Shown here: positions 44,085 to 52,333 of the stretch, piece by piece
Layout: each line of letters begins with the position of its first letter
Numbering within the stretch: position 1 is the stretch's first letter
Origin: Simonsiella sp051414845
GTDB taxonomy: Bacteria; Pseudomonadota; Gammaproteobacteria; Burkholderiales; Neisseriaceae
Direction of reading: 5' to 3'
NCBI GenBank assembly: GCA_051414845.1
Contig: CP183313.1
Coordinates: 186,001 to 250,000 of the forward strand
Length of the DNA stretch: 64,000 bases
The notes under the pieces: generated by a model
Seen by the model: the letters and a program-made list of their open reading frames with translations, nothing else
What the model was told of the DNA's origin: nothing
Database searches by the model: none
Position numbers and translations under genes: made by a program

Positions 44085-45587
44085 ATGGACGCGCAACACA
44101 CAACCACCGCAACACATTCGGACATCATCTTAATCGGCGCAGGCGTCATGAGCGCGACGCTAGGCACCATGCTCAAAGAACTCTCTCCACAAAGCAGCAT
44201 TCGCATTTTTGAAACCCTATCAGGACCCGCCGAAGAAAGTTCCAATGAATGGAACAACGCAGGCACGGGGCATGCTGCCTTATGCGAACTCAACTACACG
44301 CCAGAAAATCCAGACGGCAGCGTAGAAATCAACCGCGCAGTGGCGATTAATGAAAAATTTAAATTATCTTTGCAATTTTGGTCGTATTTAGTCAATCAAG
44401 GCAAAATCAGTGCGCCAGAGGAATTTATTACCCAACTGCCGCACATCAGCTTTGTACAAGGCGAAAAAGATGTGCAATTCTTGCGCAATCGCTATGCAGC
44501 GCTAGCCGACCATCCCTTGTTTTACAACATGGAATACAGCGAAGCCCCCGAAGTTTTGGCGCAATGGATGCCATTGATGATGCAACAACGCGATACAACG
44601 CAACCCATTGCCGCCACCAAAATCGATACAGGCACCGACATCAACTTCGGCGCGCTCACACGTAAACTCATCGCTCATTTAAACCAACAAGAAAACGTCA
44701 GCACCCATTACAATCATTGCGTTAAAGACATCAAACGTAATGCGCAAAACCATTGGCAATTAGACATTTTAGACAAAGCCACAGGGCAACATTATCACTA
44801 TACCGCCAAATTTGTCTTTATCGGCGGCGGCGGCGGCAGCCTGAAACTGTTGCACAAAACAGGCATTCCCGAAAGCCAACACATCGGTGGCGTGCCAGTG
44901 AGCGGCTTATTTATGGTGTGTCAAAATCCAGAAGTAGTTAGCCAACACTTTGCCAAAGTTTATGGACGTGCCGCACTCGGTGCGCCACCAATGTCTGTGC
45001 CACACTTAGACACGCGTTTCATCGAAGGTAAACAAACGCTCTTGTTTGGACCTTTTGCAGGCTTTACCTCCAAATTTCTCAAACATGGCTCCGTGTGGGA
45101 TTTGCCAGCGTCGGTTCATGCAGATAATTTAACCACCGTAATTGCCGCAGGCAGTAAGAATTTAGACTTAACTAAGTATTTGATTCAACAAGTATTATTA
45201 AACAAAGAGGAGCGCATGAAAGAATTGCGCCAATTCGTACCCAATGCCAAAAGCGAAGATTGGCACTTGCTCGAAGCAGGGCAACGTGTACAAATCATCA
45301 AAGACACACCCAAAGAAAAAGGCGTATTGCGCTTCGGTACCGAAGTAGTGCATGCCAGCGATGGCTCCATTGCCGCACTTTTAGGTGCGTCGCCAGGTGC
45401 ATCGATTTCCGTGCAAGCGATGTTGGAAGTGATTGAGCAATGCTTCCCCGAAAAACTTGCCGAGTGGGACGAAAAATTGCACGAGATGATTCCATCATTA
45501 GGCAAAAAATTAGCCGACCACCCCGATTTGATTAACCACATTCAAACCGAAGTGCGCGATTCATTGGGTTTAAAACCCAAATCATAA
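44085..45587 (+). CDS. mqo: malate:quinone oxidoreductase
   Basis: 500 residues. A membrane-associated FAD enzyme that oxidises malate to oxaloacetate and reduces quinone, taking the place of or adding to NAD-malate dehydrogenase. The FAD site I-I-L-I-G-A-G-V-M-S-A-T-L-G (about 16-29) is clear, with E-W-N-N-A-G-T-G-H-A-A-L-C-E-L-N-Y-T, the strongest Mqo signature, near 65-82. It has no membrane segment, as usual. The gene stands between two inverted copies of a 92-bp repeat. Confidence 0.96.
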   Translation: MDAQHTTTATHSDIILIGAGVMSATLGTMLKELSPQSSIRIFETLSGPAEESSNEWNNAGTGHAALCELNYTPENPDGSVEINRAVAINEKFKLSLQFWSYLVNQGKISAPEEFITQLPHISFVQGEKDVQFLRNRYAALADHPLFYNMEYSEAPEVLAQWMPLMMQQRDTTQPIAATKIDTGTDINFGALTRKLIAHLNQQENVSTHYNHCVKDIKRNAQNHWQLDILDKATGQHYHYTAKFVFIGGGGGSLKLLHKTGIPESQHIGGVPVSGLFMVCQNPEVVSQHFAKVYGRAALGAPPMSVPHLDTRFIEGKQTLLFGPFAGFTSKFLKHGSVWDLPASVHADNLTTVIAAGSKNLDLTKYLIQQVLLNKEERMKELRQFVPNAKSEDWHLLEAGQRVQIIKDTPKEKGVLRFGTEVVHASDGSIAALLGASPGASISVQAMLEVIEQCFPEKLAEWDEKLHEMIPSLGKKLADHPDLINHIQTEVRDSLGLKPKS

Positions 45588-45617
45588 TTTTCAGGCAGCC
45601 TGAAAAAACAAAACTAA

Positions 45618-45650
45618 GTAGGGACAGGGTTTATCCCTGTCCTTTTCTTT
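45618..45650 (+). terminator. terminator after mqo
   Basis: GGGACAGGG, TTTAT, CCCTGTCC, then TTTTC. Confidence 0.8.
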
Positions 45651-45686
45651 GTAACATTTCAGGGAGTCTGAAACCTTTGCAAAACT

Positions 45687-45778
45687 TGTAGCGGGGGCGG
45701 CTCGCTTCCAAATATTTCTACTTCAAAAAGTAAAATATTCAATGAAATCAATTGTGAGGGCGAGCTGACCGCGCTCCA
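45687..45778. repeat. 92-bp palindromic element right of mqo, inverted copy
   Basis: TGTAGCGGGGGCGGCTCGCT to GAGCTGACCGCGCTCCA. The centre (CCAAATATTTCTACTTCAAA) matches the reverse complement of the left copy (AATAGAAATATTTGG). The left end here has diverged more. Confidence 0.8.
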
Positions 45779-45833
45779 GAGTTTGCGTTTCAGGCAGCCT
45801 AAATAGTTTTTGCAAACGTTTCAGCCTTTTTGC

Positions 45834-45918
45834 GTAGGATGGGTTTTACCCACCATTTTTCATCACATCAATATTGTGAGTTAAAATATAGGTACTTCGG
45901 TGAGCACAGCCCACCTTA
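45834..45918. repeat. palindromic intergenic repeat, GTAGGATGGG type
   Basis: CGTAGGATGGGTTTTACCCACC and GGTGAGCACAGCCCACCTTACG bound an AT-rich segment. Third member of the family also at 27353 and 33764. The 45588-45981 gap is filled with this, the element at 45687, a terminator and four uptake sequences. Confidence 0.75.
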
Positions 45919-45981
45919 CGCAGATTCGAGTAATTCAAACACTTTTCAGGCTGCCTGAAAGATTTTTTCAAAGGAAAAACA

Positions 45982-47358
45982 ATGACAAACAAAACATGGT
46001 CAGGACGTTTTAACGAACCCGTTTCCGAACTCGTAAAACAATACACAGGCTCAATTGATTTTGACAAACGGCTAGCGCAATGGGACATTCAAGGCTCGCT
46101 GGCACACGCACAAATGTTGCACGAAGCGGGCGTATTGTCTGCACAAGATTTGGCGGACATTCAGCGCGGTATGGCGGAAATTCAGGCAGATATTGATTCA
46201 GGCAGCCTGCAATGGTCGCTGGATTTGGAAGACGTGCACATGAATATTGAACGCCGCTTGACCGACAAAATTGGCGACGCAGGCAAGCGTTTGCACACAG
46301 GGCGCAGCCGCAACGACCAAGTGGCAACCGATATTCGCCTGTGGTTGCGCGATGAAATTACAGTAATTCGCCAATTAATCAAAAGTTTGCAAACTTCGCT
46401 GGTGGAGTTGGCAGAACAAAATGCGGAAACGGTGATGCCTGGTTTTACGCATTTGCAAGTAGCGCAACCTGTGAGTTTCGGGCATCACATGTTGGCATAT
46501 GTAGAAATGCTGGGACGCGACGATGAACGTATGGCGGATTGCCGTAAACGCGTCAACCGTATGCCATTGGGGGCGGCAGCATTGGCGGGTACAACTTACC
46601 CAATTAAACGCGAAACGACATCACAACTGCTTGGTTTTGAACAAATTTGTCAAAATTCTTTGGACGCAGTTTCCGACCGCGATTTTGCGATTGAGTTCAC
46701 CGCTGCCGCCAGTTTGCTGATGGTGCATTTGAGCCGTTTGAGCGAAGAATTGATTATTTGGATGTCGCCGCGTTTCGGTTTTATTGATATTGCCGACCGT
46801 TTTTGCACGGGTTCAAGCATCATGCCGCAGAAGAAAAATCCCGATGTACCCGAATTGGTGCGCGGCAAATCTGGGCGCGTGATTGGGCATCTTACTGGAT
46901 TGATTATGTTGATGAAATCGCAACCGCTTGCGTATAACAAAGACAATCAGGAAGACAAAGAACCTTTGTTTGACACGGTGGACACGGTGATTGACACGCT
47001 GCGAATTTACGCCGACATGATGCGCGGTGTAACCGTGAAACCTGAAAATATGCGCGCCGCAGTGATGCAAGGTTTTGCTACGGCGACGGATTTGGCGGAT
47101 TACTTGGTGAAAAAAGGTTTGCCATTTCGCGATTCGCATGAAGTGGTGGCGTTGGCGGTGCGTCATGCGGATTCGCAAAAATGTGACTTGAGCGAATTGC
47201 CTTTGGACGTGTTGCAAGGGTTTAGCAAGTTGATTGAAAACGATGTTTACGAAGTGCTGACCCCAGAAGGCAGCCTGAATGCGCGTAACCACATCGGCGG
47301 CACTGCGCCCGAGCAAGTGCGTTATCAAGTGGCGCGTTGGAAAAAATTGTTGGCTTAA
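45982..47358 (+). CDS. argH: argininosuccinate lyase
   Basis: 458 residues. It splits argininosuccinate into arginine and fumarate. The fumarase/ASL signature G-S-S-I-M-P-Q-K-K-N-P-D (about residue 275-286) with the catalytic Ser is intact, as are H-T-G-R-S-R-N-D-Q-V-A-T-D and G-F-T-H-L-Q. The ATG at 45982 follows AAAGGAAAAACA. It is the last chromosomal gene before the prophage; no argG is in view. Confidence 0.97.
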   Translation: MTNKTWSGRFNEPVSELVKQYTGSIDFDKRLAQWDIQGSLAHAQMLHEAGVLSAQDLADIQRGMAEIQADIDSGSLQWSLDLEDVHMNIERRLTDKIGDAGKRLHTGRSRNDQVATDIRLWLRDEITVIRQLIKSLQTSLVELAEQNAETVMPGFTHLQVAQPVSFGHHMLAYVEMLGRDDERMADCRKRVNRMPLGAAALAGTTYPIKRETTSQLLGFEQICQNSLDAVSDRDFAIEFTAAASLLMVHLSRLSEELIIWMSPRFGFIDIADRFCTGSSIMPQKKNPDVPELVRGKSGRVIGHLTGLIMLMKSQPLAYNKDNQEDKEPLFDTVDTVIDTLRIYADMMRGVTVKPENMRAAVMQGFATATDLADYLVKKGLPFRDSHEVVALAVRHADSQKCDLSELPLDVLQGFSKLIENDVYEVLTPEGSLNARNHIGGTAPEQVRYQVARWKKLLA

Positions 47359-47526
47359 TAATTTGACTAAAAAGATACTGTATTTCGTGTCAATTGAAAT
47401 TATTAAAATAACTTGATTTAAATCAAATATTCTTAACTTTTCTTGCTCTTTACGCGCGTTTAGCAGCGCACCACATTTTTGGTGTGTGCGTTGTTCTTAC
47501 AGTTGCACCTTATTCAGGCAGTCTTT

Positions 47527-48543
47527 TCAGGCTGCCTGATTTTCTTTTGTGGGTTGCTCATGCAAGCTAGGATTGAACAAAGTGTCGTTTTTAATGCAGT
47601 GATACGCGTATTTCACCAGCTTAACCATCATCATCACATACACTTTTTTCGGCGGTTTGCTTTGCACTTGTTTATCAAACCACGAGCGCCAGAGTTTGCT
47701 ACGCGTACAGGCAACACGAGCGGGAATGTAGAGCGATTTTCTTACGCTTCTATCGCCCATTTTGGACAGTTTAGCTTGCCCTTTGTATTTTCCTGATTGC
47801 CGTATTACAGGCGATAAACCAAGCCAACTAATTAAGTGTTTTGCCGTTGTGAATTTATCAATATCAATAAGCACAGCAAGCAGGATTTGTGAAGTTGTTT
47901 CGCCTAAGCCCGTTATGCTTTTTAAGATTTGTTGTTTGCGCTTTAAGTCGGCATTTTTGTCTATCAATCGTTGCATACGTTTTCGGCATTCCTCAAGTTG
48001 AATTTGCAAGGTATTTATAATCTTCTCAATCATTGTTTTGCTGTAGCCATCGGCAACGTACAGGCGATTCTTTTCCATGGTAAGCATGTTGTTCAGTTGT
48101 TCGCAACGTCGGTGCAGACTCTTTAATTCGGCTTTGCATTCACTTTCAGGCTGCCATAGTTCGGGCGTTTCGGCTTTTGCATATTGGGCAATGAGTTTGG
48201 CGTCTTGTTTGTCGGTTTTGATGCGTTTTAAGTGGTATTGGGCATAGTGTTTGATGATGCTGGGATTGATGACGCTGATGGCGATTTGATGGCGGTACAA
48301 ATATTGGGCAATGGCGATGTAATAGACGTTGGTGGCTTCGCAGCAGACATGCAGAGATTGGGTGTCTATTTTCAGGCTGCATAACCATTCTAGAAGCTGC
48401 ATAAAGCCGTTTTCGTCGTTGCTGATAATGATGTGCTTGTATTTGCTTTGAATGTGTATGCAGCAGTCTATTTTTTCTTTAGAAATGTCTAAGCCCAGCC
48501 AGTAGAGAATGCCGCTTTTTAAGTCGCTTTGTGCCATGTTCAT
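47527..48543 (-). CDS. IS110-family transposase/recombinase of the prophage
   Basis: 338 residues from the ATG at 48543 (a second ATG is at 48537). The N-terminal DEDD nuclease domain has G-L-D-I-S-K-E-K-I-D, C-C-E-A-T-N-V-Y-Y and K-T-D-K-Q-D-A-K-L-I-A-Q-Y, giving the four acidic residues of the family. The C-terminal Transposase_20 part has S-I-T-G-L-G-E-T-T-S and the serine region near L-S-K-M-G-D-R-S-V-R-K-S. Enzymes of this type (Piv, Irg) catalyse inversion or phage integration in Moraxella and Neisseria. AAGATACTGT lies on both sides of the gene (47372 and 48573). In IS110 elements a bridge RNA is coded beside the gene, so the flanks at 47360-47526 and 48544-48675 deserve attention. Confidence 0.85.
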   Translation of the reverse strand: MNMAQSDLKSGILYWLGLDISKEKIDCCIHIQSKYKHIIISNDENGFMQLLEWLCSLKIDTQSLHVCCEATNVYYIAIAQYLYRHQIAISVINPSIIKHYAQYHLKRIKTDKQDAKLIAQYAKAETPELWQPESECKAELKSLHRRCEQLNNMLTMEKNRLYVADGYSKTMIEKIINTLQIQLEECRKRMQRLIDKNADLKRKQQILKSITGLGETTSQILLAVLIDIDKFTTAKHLISWLGLSPVIRQSGKYKGQAKLSKMGDRSVRKSLYIPARVACTRSKLWRSWFDKQVQSKPPKKVYVMMMVKLVKYAYHCIKNDTLFNPSLHEQPTKENQAA

Positions 48544-48675
48544 AAACCTTATGAATGCGGGCTTTTTTGCCCAAGATACTGTGATATTTATCAAAAATAG
48601 GAAACCGCACGCATCAATCTTTCTCTATTCATTTTCATAAAAGGCAGCTTATTACGATGTCGTGTGGTTTTGATT

Positions 48676-49860
48676 TTACTGAATATTCGCCAAGTTTTGC
48701 GCATTGCCTTCGTTGAGCGATGGGCGGGTTTCGCCATTGAGTTGCGCAACATAAGCTTGATCATGCATAGGCTCGGTTTCAGTCGTTTGCGTTTGCTGTG
48801 GCTGTGTTTCCTGCTCGGGTGATTTGTAGGGATTGAACGGCATGCCATCTTCTAAATAGCTTTCGCACAATTCTTGCGAAATTTCCTTGATTTTTGTGAA
48901 TTGGTTGGTGTAACAAGTGCATTTTTTGTCGACGCCAATAACGCACGCTTCAGGCCATTCCATGGTTTTAACTTGCCGTTGTCCATCGTACAGCGGTTTG
49001 GTTTCGGGACGTTCAGCCAATCGGGCAATAAAGTCTTCGGGTTTTGCGCCCAAGGTGTTTTGCATTTGATTTTGGGGTAAAGCTCCAGTTAGGCTTTGTG
49101 TCGCATTGCTGCCATTTAAAGTAGCAGGTGCGCTGGCAGTTGTGGTTTCAGTCGCGGTTTCTTCAGTTTTGCCGATGTTTTTGAGCAGACTGTAACTGAA
49201 ATAAATCATAATAGGCATGAGAATAAAGACGACAGGCAGCACAAATACCCATTTTGTTACCTTGGTTTTGTTTTCTGTATGAATTTCCGCGGATTTGTAC
49301 AAATCAAAGACTTTGTCATCCAGTTTATGAATTTTGGCAAAGGCATCTTTTGCTTGCGTGAGCGGATTGTTGGCGCAGTATTTCCATTCCAGTAGGGTAC
49401 GCATACCGAGTTTGTTTTTGGCGATGTGCAGATGTTTATTGACCAGTCCACGCAGGTTGATGTCGATGTTTTTCGGGTTTTGGGTAAGAACGAATATATC
49501 AACGCCCAAGTGTCGGTGCGTATTGAGCCATGATACATTGGGCGGAACTTGTGAACCGTTGGAACGAGCGGGCCATACGTCTTGAACTTCGTCAATAATC
49601 ACAACTGAGCCATGGTTTTCAGGTTTTTTGATCCATGTATGCATGTCGTGAAAGGAAAGTTGCTCGTCGGTGCTATGCGCTAACTCTTCTTTCAGGCTGC
49701 TGACGGCGATGTGAGGCAGCTCCAAACCTTTAATATTCGTGAAGACTTTGCGCAGTTCGCCGTCAGGTGTCTTAAATATCGGGTCGTGCAACATCATGTG
49801 TACCATGTGTGCGGTTTTGCCAGCTCCGGGCGTGCCGGTAATGAGGACGATTTCTGCCAT
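48676..49860 (-). CDS. zot: Zot-family phage assembly ATPase (pI)
   Basis: 394 residues. N-terminal P-loop domain with Walker A G-T-P-G-A-G-K-T (9-16) and Walker B V-V-I-I-D-E-V-Q-D-V-W-P, typical of Zot/pI, which powers export of filamentous phage. One membrane segment (about 204-223, WVFVLPVVFILMPIMIYF), then a periplasmic part with Cys residues (C-V-I-G-V-D-K-K-C-T-C) and a low-complexity tail rich in Gln, Thr and Glu. The name comes from Vibrio; toxin activity should not be assumed. The perfect hairpin at 49961 lies just upstream. Confidence 0.93.
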   Translation of the reverse strand: MAEIVLITGTPGAGKTAHMVHMMLHDPIFKTPDGELRKVFTNIKGLELPHIAVSSLKEELAHSTDEQLSFHDMHTWIKKPENHGSVVIIDEVQDVWPARSNGSQVPPNVSWLNTHRHLGVDIFVLTQNPKNIDINLRGLVNKHLHIAKNKLGMRTLLEWKYCANNPLTQAKDAFAKIHKLDDKVFDLYKSAEIHTENKTKVTKWVFVLPVVFILMPIMIYFSYSLLKNIGKTEETATETTTASAPATLNGSNATQSLTGALPQNQMQNTLGAKPEDFIARLAERPETKPLYDGQRQVKTMEWPEACVIGVDKKCTCYTNQFTKIKEISQELCESYLEDGMPFNPYKSPEQETQPQQTQTTETEPMHDQAYVAQLNGETRPSLNEGNAQNLANIQ

Positions 49861-49960
49861 GTCTGCTCCTTGCGAAATAGCGATTAAGTGGTGTGTGTTT
49901 TGCGCTAGAAATTAGATTTGTGGAATGTTTTAGGTTGGGTTAGCTGTGTGTTCCGAGACC

Positions 49961-50015
49961 GCCTAAATGTTTAAATATTTAAATCTTGGGGATTTAAATA
50001 TTTAAACATTTAGGC
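49961..50015. repeat. perfect 25-bp hairpin between the DUF2523 gene and zot
   Basis: Left arm 49961-49985 (GCCTAAATGTTTAAATATTT then AAATC), loop TTGGG, right arm 49991-50015, the exact reverse complement. It lies 8 bases beyond the DUF2523 stop and 100 bases before zot. On minus-strand RNA it has no T run, so it is not a plain terminator. Confidence 0.9.
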
Positions 50016-50023
50016 TACCTGAG

Positions 50024-50317
50024 TTACTTTTTGCCGATTCGACTCGTAATTTTACTTACGCCAGTCATCGTCACATAAAACGTTAAACCGCCGAGCATGA
50101 TGTTTAGTGCGGTGCCACCGCCAGCAATATAAAAAAGTTGCAAAGCATCTTGCGGTGCGCCAGTCAGATTAGCAGTGATTTGATGGCGGAAATTGGCAAA
50201 GATGGGCTCAATACCGTTGTAGGTAACCGCGGTAATGCCCAATGCAACGAGCAGTTGCGCAATAATGCCTTTAGTGAGCTTACCCAGAGCGGGCAGCAGT
50301 GCGGCGAGAAATCTCAT
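50024..50317 (-). CDS. DUF2523 family phage protein (pVI-like minor coat)
   Basis: 97 residues. Three hydrophobic stretches (about 1-36, 60-75, 77-90) and the end I-T-S-R-I-G-K-K. In filamentous phages of Neisseria, Ralstonia and Xanthomonas a DUF2523 protein lies between the adsorption protein and Zot, in the place of gene VI. It would be part of the virion end cap. The start at 50317 follows GGAGTCGTACC. Confidence 0.82.
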   Translation of the reverse strand: MRFLAALLPALGKLTKGIIAQLLVALGITAVTYNGIEPIFANFRHQITANLTGAPQDALQLFYIAGGGTALNIMLGGLTFYVTMTGVSKITSRIGKK

Positions 50318-50401
50318 GGTACGACTCCGTGATAGGTTTCTGAATGGGATAGGTTTGAAGTGACAGGATAAATAGAAGTTACCGTAGAAACCCGTTACGC
50401 A

Positions 50402-50625
50402 TTTTTTTATCCTTTCGTTTCCGCTCTGAGGTTTCTGGGGTTTCGCGAGTCGAACATTCCGCCTATTTCAGGTAAAGGGGGTATCTGTAACGATTCGTAA
50501 CAATTCGCTTGGGGCGAATTCTTACAAATCCTTACAGAGACTCCCCCTTTACCTGAAATAGGCTACATGTTCTTTGACGCGCACCCCAGAAACCTCAGAC
50601 CGGCTCCGAAACGATAAAAAAAAGC
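50402..50625. repeat. 224-nt imperfect inverted repeat in the prophage
   Basis: Four nested pairs share one centre near 50512. Outer: 50421-50441 with 50583-50603 (CTGAGGTTTCTGGGGT, one mismatch). Middle: 50461-50481 with 50543-50563 (GCCTATTTCAGGTAAAGGGGG, perfect 21 bp). Inner: CTGTAACGATTCGTAACAATTCG with its imperfect partner ending TTACAG. The arms extend outward through TTTTTTTATC/GATAAAAAAA. The region holds no gene. Confidence 0.88.
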
Positions 50626-50640
50626 TTCACTAGATGAAAA

Positions 50641-50675
50641 TGCCCTGCAAGGGGGATTGACCCCCTTGCAGGGCA
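50641..50675. repeat. perfect 15-bp GC-rich hairpin
   Basis: TGCCCTGCAAGGGGG, loop ATTGA, CCCCCTTGCAGGGCA. It lies between the large inverted repeat and the tspB stop. On the minus strand no T run follows; terminator, packaging signal or origin are all possible. Confidence 0.88.
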
Positions 50676-50714
50676 AACCCCATTTCCTAGACACCCACCA
50701 AACCGATAGCCCCG

Positions 50715-50835
50715 AGCAGTCCAGAGATTGCAGCAATGGACGCCAACAACTGCACCCCATAGGCAGGACGGCAGAGATTGCAGCAATAACACCAGAAACT
50801 GCACCCCATAGGCAGGACGGCAGAGATTGCAGGAC
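50715..50835. repeat. 50-bp tandem repeat, 2.4 copies, downstream of tspB
   Basis: The unit CAGAGATTGCAGCAAT..AACTGCACCCCATAGGCAGGACGG is present as 50 and 49 bases and then as a partial third copy CAGAGATTGCAGGACG. The unit lengths differ by one, so it does not keep a reading frame. Confidence 0.8.
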
Positions 50836-50839
50836 GTGG

Positions 50840-52333
50840 TTAGGCGTTGCGTAGGGCTTTGGTGGCAAAGAATGCCACGACCAGCCAAGCTACCGCAATC
50901 AGCAGACCGCGGAGCTTGGCTGCCACGTCGCACACGTATTCATACGAGAACGCGAAGGTTTTGCTACTTCCAGCAATGGAAATGTCGAAACTCACGGGAG
51001 CAGGACAAACGCCGTTATCGGGAAAGATGGTATCGGGCTTGAAGTGAATATCGACCACTTTTTCAGGTATGCTGAAATTGGGCTCGGATGCGCTCGGTTT
51101 GTCGTCGGGCACTTTGTCACAAGCAAGAATGTCGGGATTTTTCTCACACAGATCTTCTGTGTCAGTCGGCGGTTGCTTGTCGTCGGTCTTATCCTTATCC
51201 CTACCAGTATCTGTAGCGGTGTCATCAGCGGTCGCGGTATCCGGACTGACAGCGGGCGCTTCGGGACTGTTGGGCTTTAGGTCGGGACGAGGGATAATCT
51301 CTTCTTCGATTTTACTGTTTTGACCGGGTGCGTCGGGGTCGTCTACCACTTTCCAACGTGCTTGCTCGGGTTTACCTGTTTCAGGATTGGTGTACGGATT
51401 GGATTGGGCAATTTGACCGGGCAATAGATATACTTTGGGCTCTGACCATGGGAGCGGGTCGTCGCCACCTGCTGCTTCTAACCATTTTTCAATGGCTTTA
51501 TCCGCTGCTGCTTCGGCTACACCCATGAAGTCGGATTCGGTGAAGGGGATTTTGTCCTTGATTGGAATCATTTTAACGGCTACGTCAGTGCCATAAAAAT
51601 TACCACGAGTACAAGTACCTTGAGCATCATACCCATCGGCTGGTTGACCGAACGCATCAACTGTTCGACATTTCTCAATAGCAGCCTGAGAAGCTTCTTG
51701 GAAACCTTTCACGAAAGAGGGATTGTAGCATTTGAGTTCTTTACATAGCGTGTCAAATTCAACATGTGATAAAGCTGCATGGGTTAAACCATTGTATCTT
51801 TGCTTTGTCATAATTACTGCATATGTTTCGTTGTCAGTGACAGTTTTACACATGCCTTGTTCACATTCTTCGGTATAGCCGTTTTCGCGGGCGAGCTCGT
51901 CGTAAATAGCATAGGCTTGTCCGACAAAGGGGATGGATTTGACTAAGCCTTTGGCTAATCCTTTTCCGACTGCTTTGAAGGCGTTCTTGGCGACGGCAGA
52001 GGTGACGGCTTTTTTGGGGATGGTTTGGGTTACTGTGCCTTTGAGTACGTCGGTTGAGACGGCTCCTGTGGTGCCTCTAAGCTTAGGCAAAATTTCAGCT
52101 TTCGTAGCATAAGTTGTACCAGTATTGTTATATCTCACAGTCGCTTCTAGATTTGAATTTTTAGCAATTTTTTCAACTCCATCTTTGTAATATCGATTAT
52201 GAAGCCTTACTGTGCCATCACTCTGCCTAATTACAGCATAATCAACCTGCGCAAAAGCAGGAACTGTAAAAAAAAAGCTATACAGCAGAATAATTAAATT
52301 CTTTAAATAAACCCCGCGTTGGATGAATAACAT
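50840..52333 (-). CDS. tspB: TspB-family phage adsorption/minor coat protein (pIII-like)
   Basis: 497 residues. Signal peptide about 1-28, then an N-terminal domain, an acidic Asp/Thr/Pro-rich linker (about 345-400) and a C-terminal domain with cysteines ending in a membrane anchor (A-V-A-W-L-V-V-A-F-F-A-T-K-A-L-R). This is the pIII pattern. TspB of the Neisseria MDA phage (an IgG-binding, T-cell-stimulating antigen) has the same place and architecture. The first 150 bases are much more AT-rich than the rest. The start overlaps the gene before it by 56 bases. Confidence 0.82.
   Translation of the reverse strand: MLFIQRGVYLKNLIILLYSFFFTVPAFAQVDYAVIRQSDGTVRLHNRYYKDGVEKIAKNSNLEATVRYNNTGTTYATKAEILPKLRGTTGAVSTDVLKGTVTQTIPKKAVTSAVAKNAFKAVGKGLAKGLVKSIPFVGQAYAIYDELARENGYTEECEQGMCKTVTDNETYAVIMTKQRYNGLTHAALSHVEFDTLCKELKCYNPSFVKGFQEASQAAIEKCRTVDAFGQPADGYDAQGTCTRGNFYGTDVAVKMIPIKDKIPFTESDFMGVAEAAADKAIEKWLEAAGGDDPLPWSEPKVYLLPGQIAQSNPYTNPETGKPEQARWKVVDDPDAPGQNSKIEEEIIPRPDLKPNSPEAPAVSPDTATADDTATDTGRDKDKTDDKQPPTDTEDLCEKNPDILACDKVPDDKPSASEPNFSIPEKVVDIHFKPDTIFPDNGVCPAPVSFDISIAGSSKTFAFSYEYVCDVAAKLRGLLIAVAWLVVAFFATKALRNA

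Noticed and set aside
47482..47500. GCGCACC..GGTGTGTGCG hairpin as the terminator of argH
   Set aside because: The stem is interrupted and the T run lies in the loop rather than after the stem; kept only as a possible part of a recombinase-associated RNA.
48676..49860. Zot as an active tight-junction toxin
   Set aside because: The visible features are those of a phage assembly ATPase; the toxin peptide of Vibrio Zot is not recognisable here.
50715..50835. CRISPR array
   Set aside because: Only 2.4 copies, the repeat is 50 bases with almost no spacer, and there are no cas genes in the window.
50563..50933. Minus-strand open frames after tspB (101 and 112 residues)
   Set aside because: Rich in Cys and Trp, produced by the tandem repeat and GC-rich hairpin; two frames are open over the same repeats and neither has a ribosome site.
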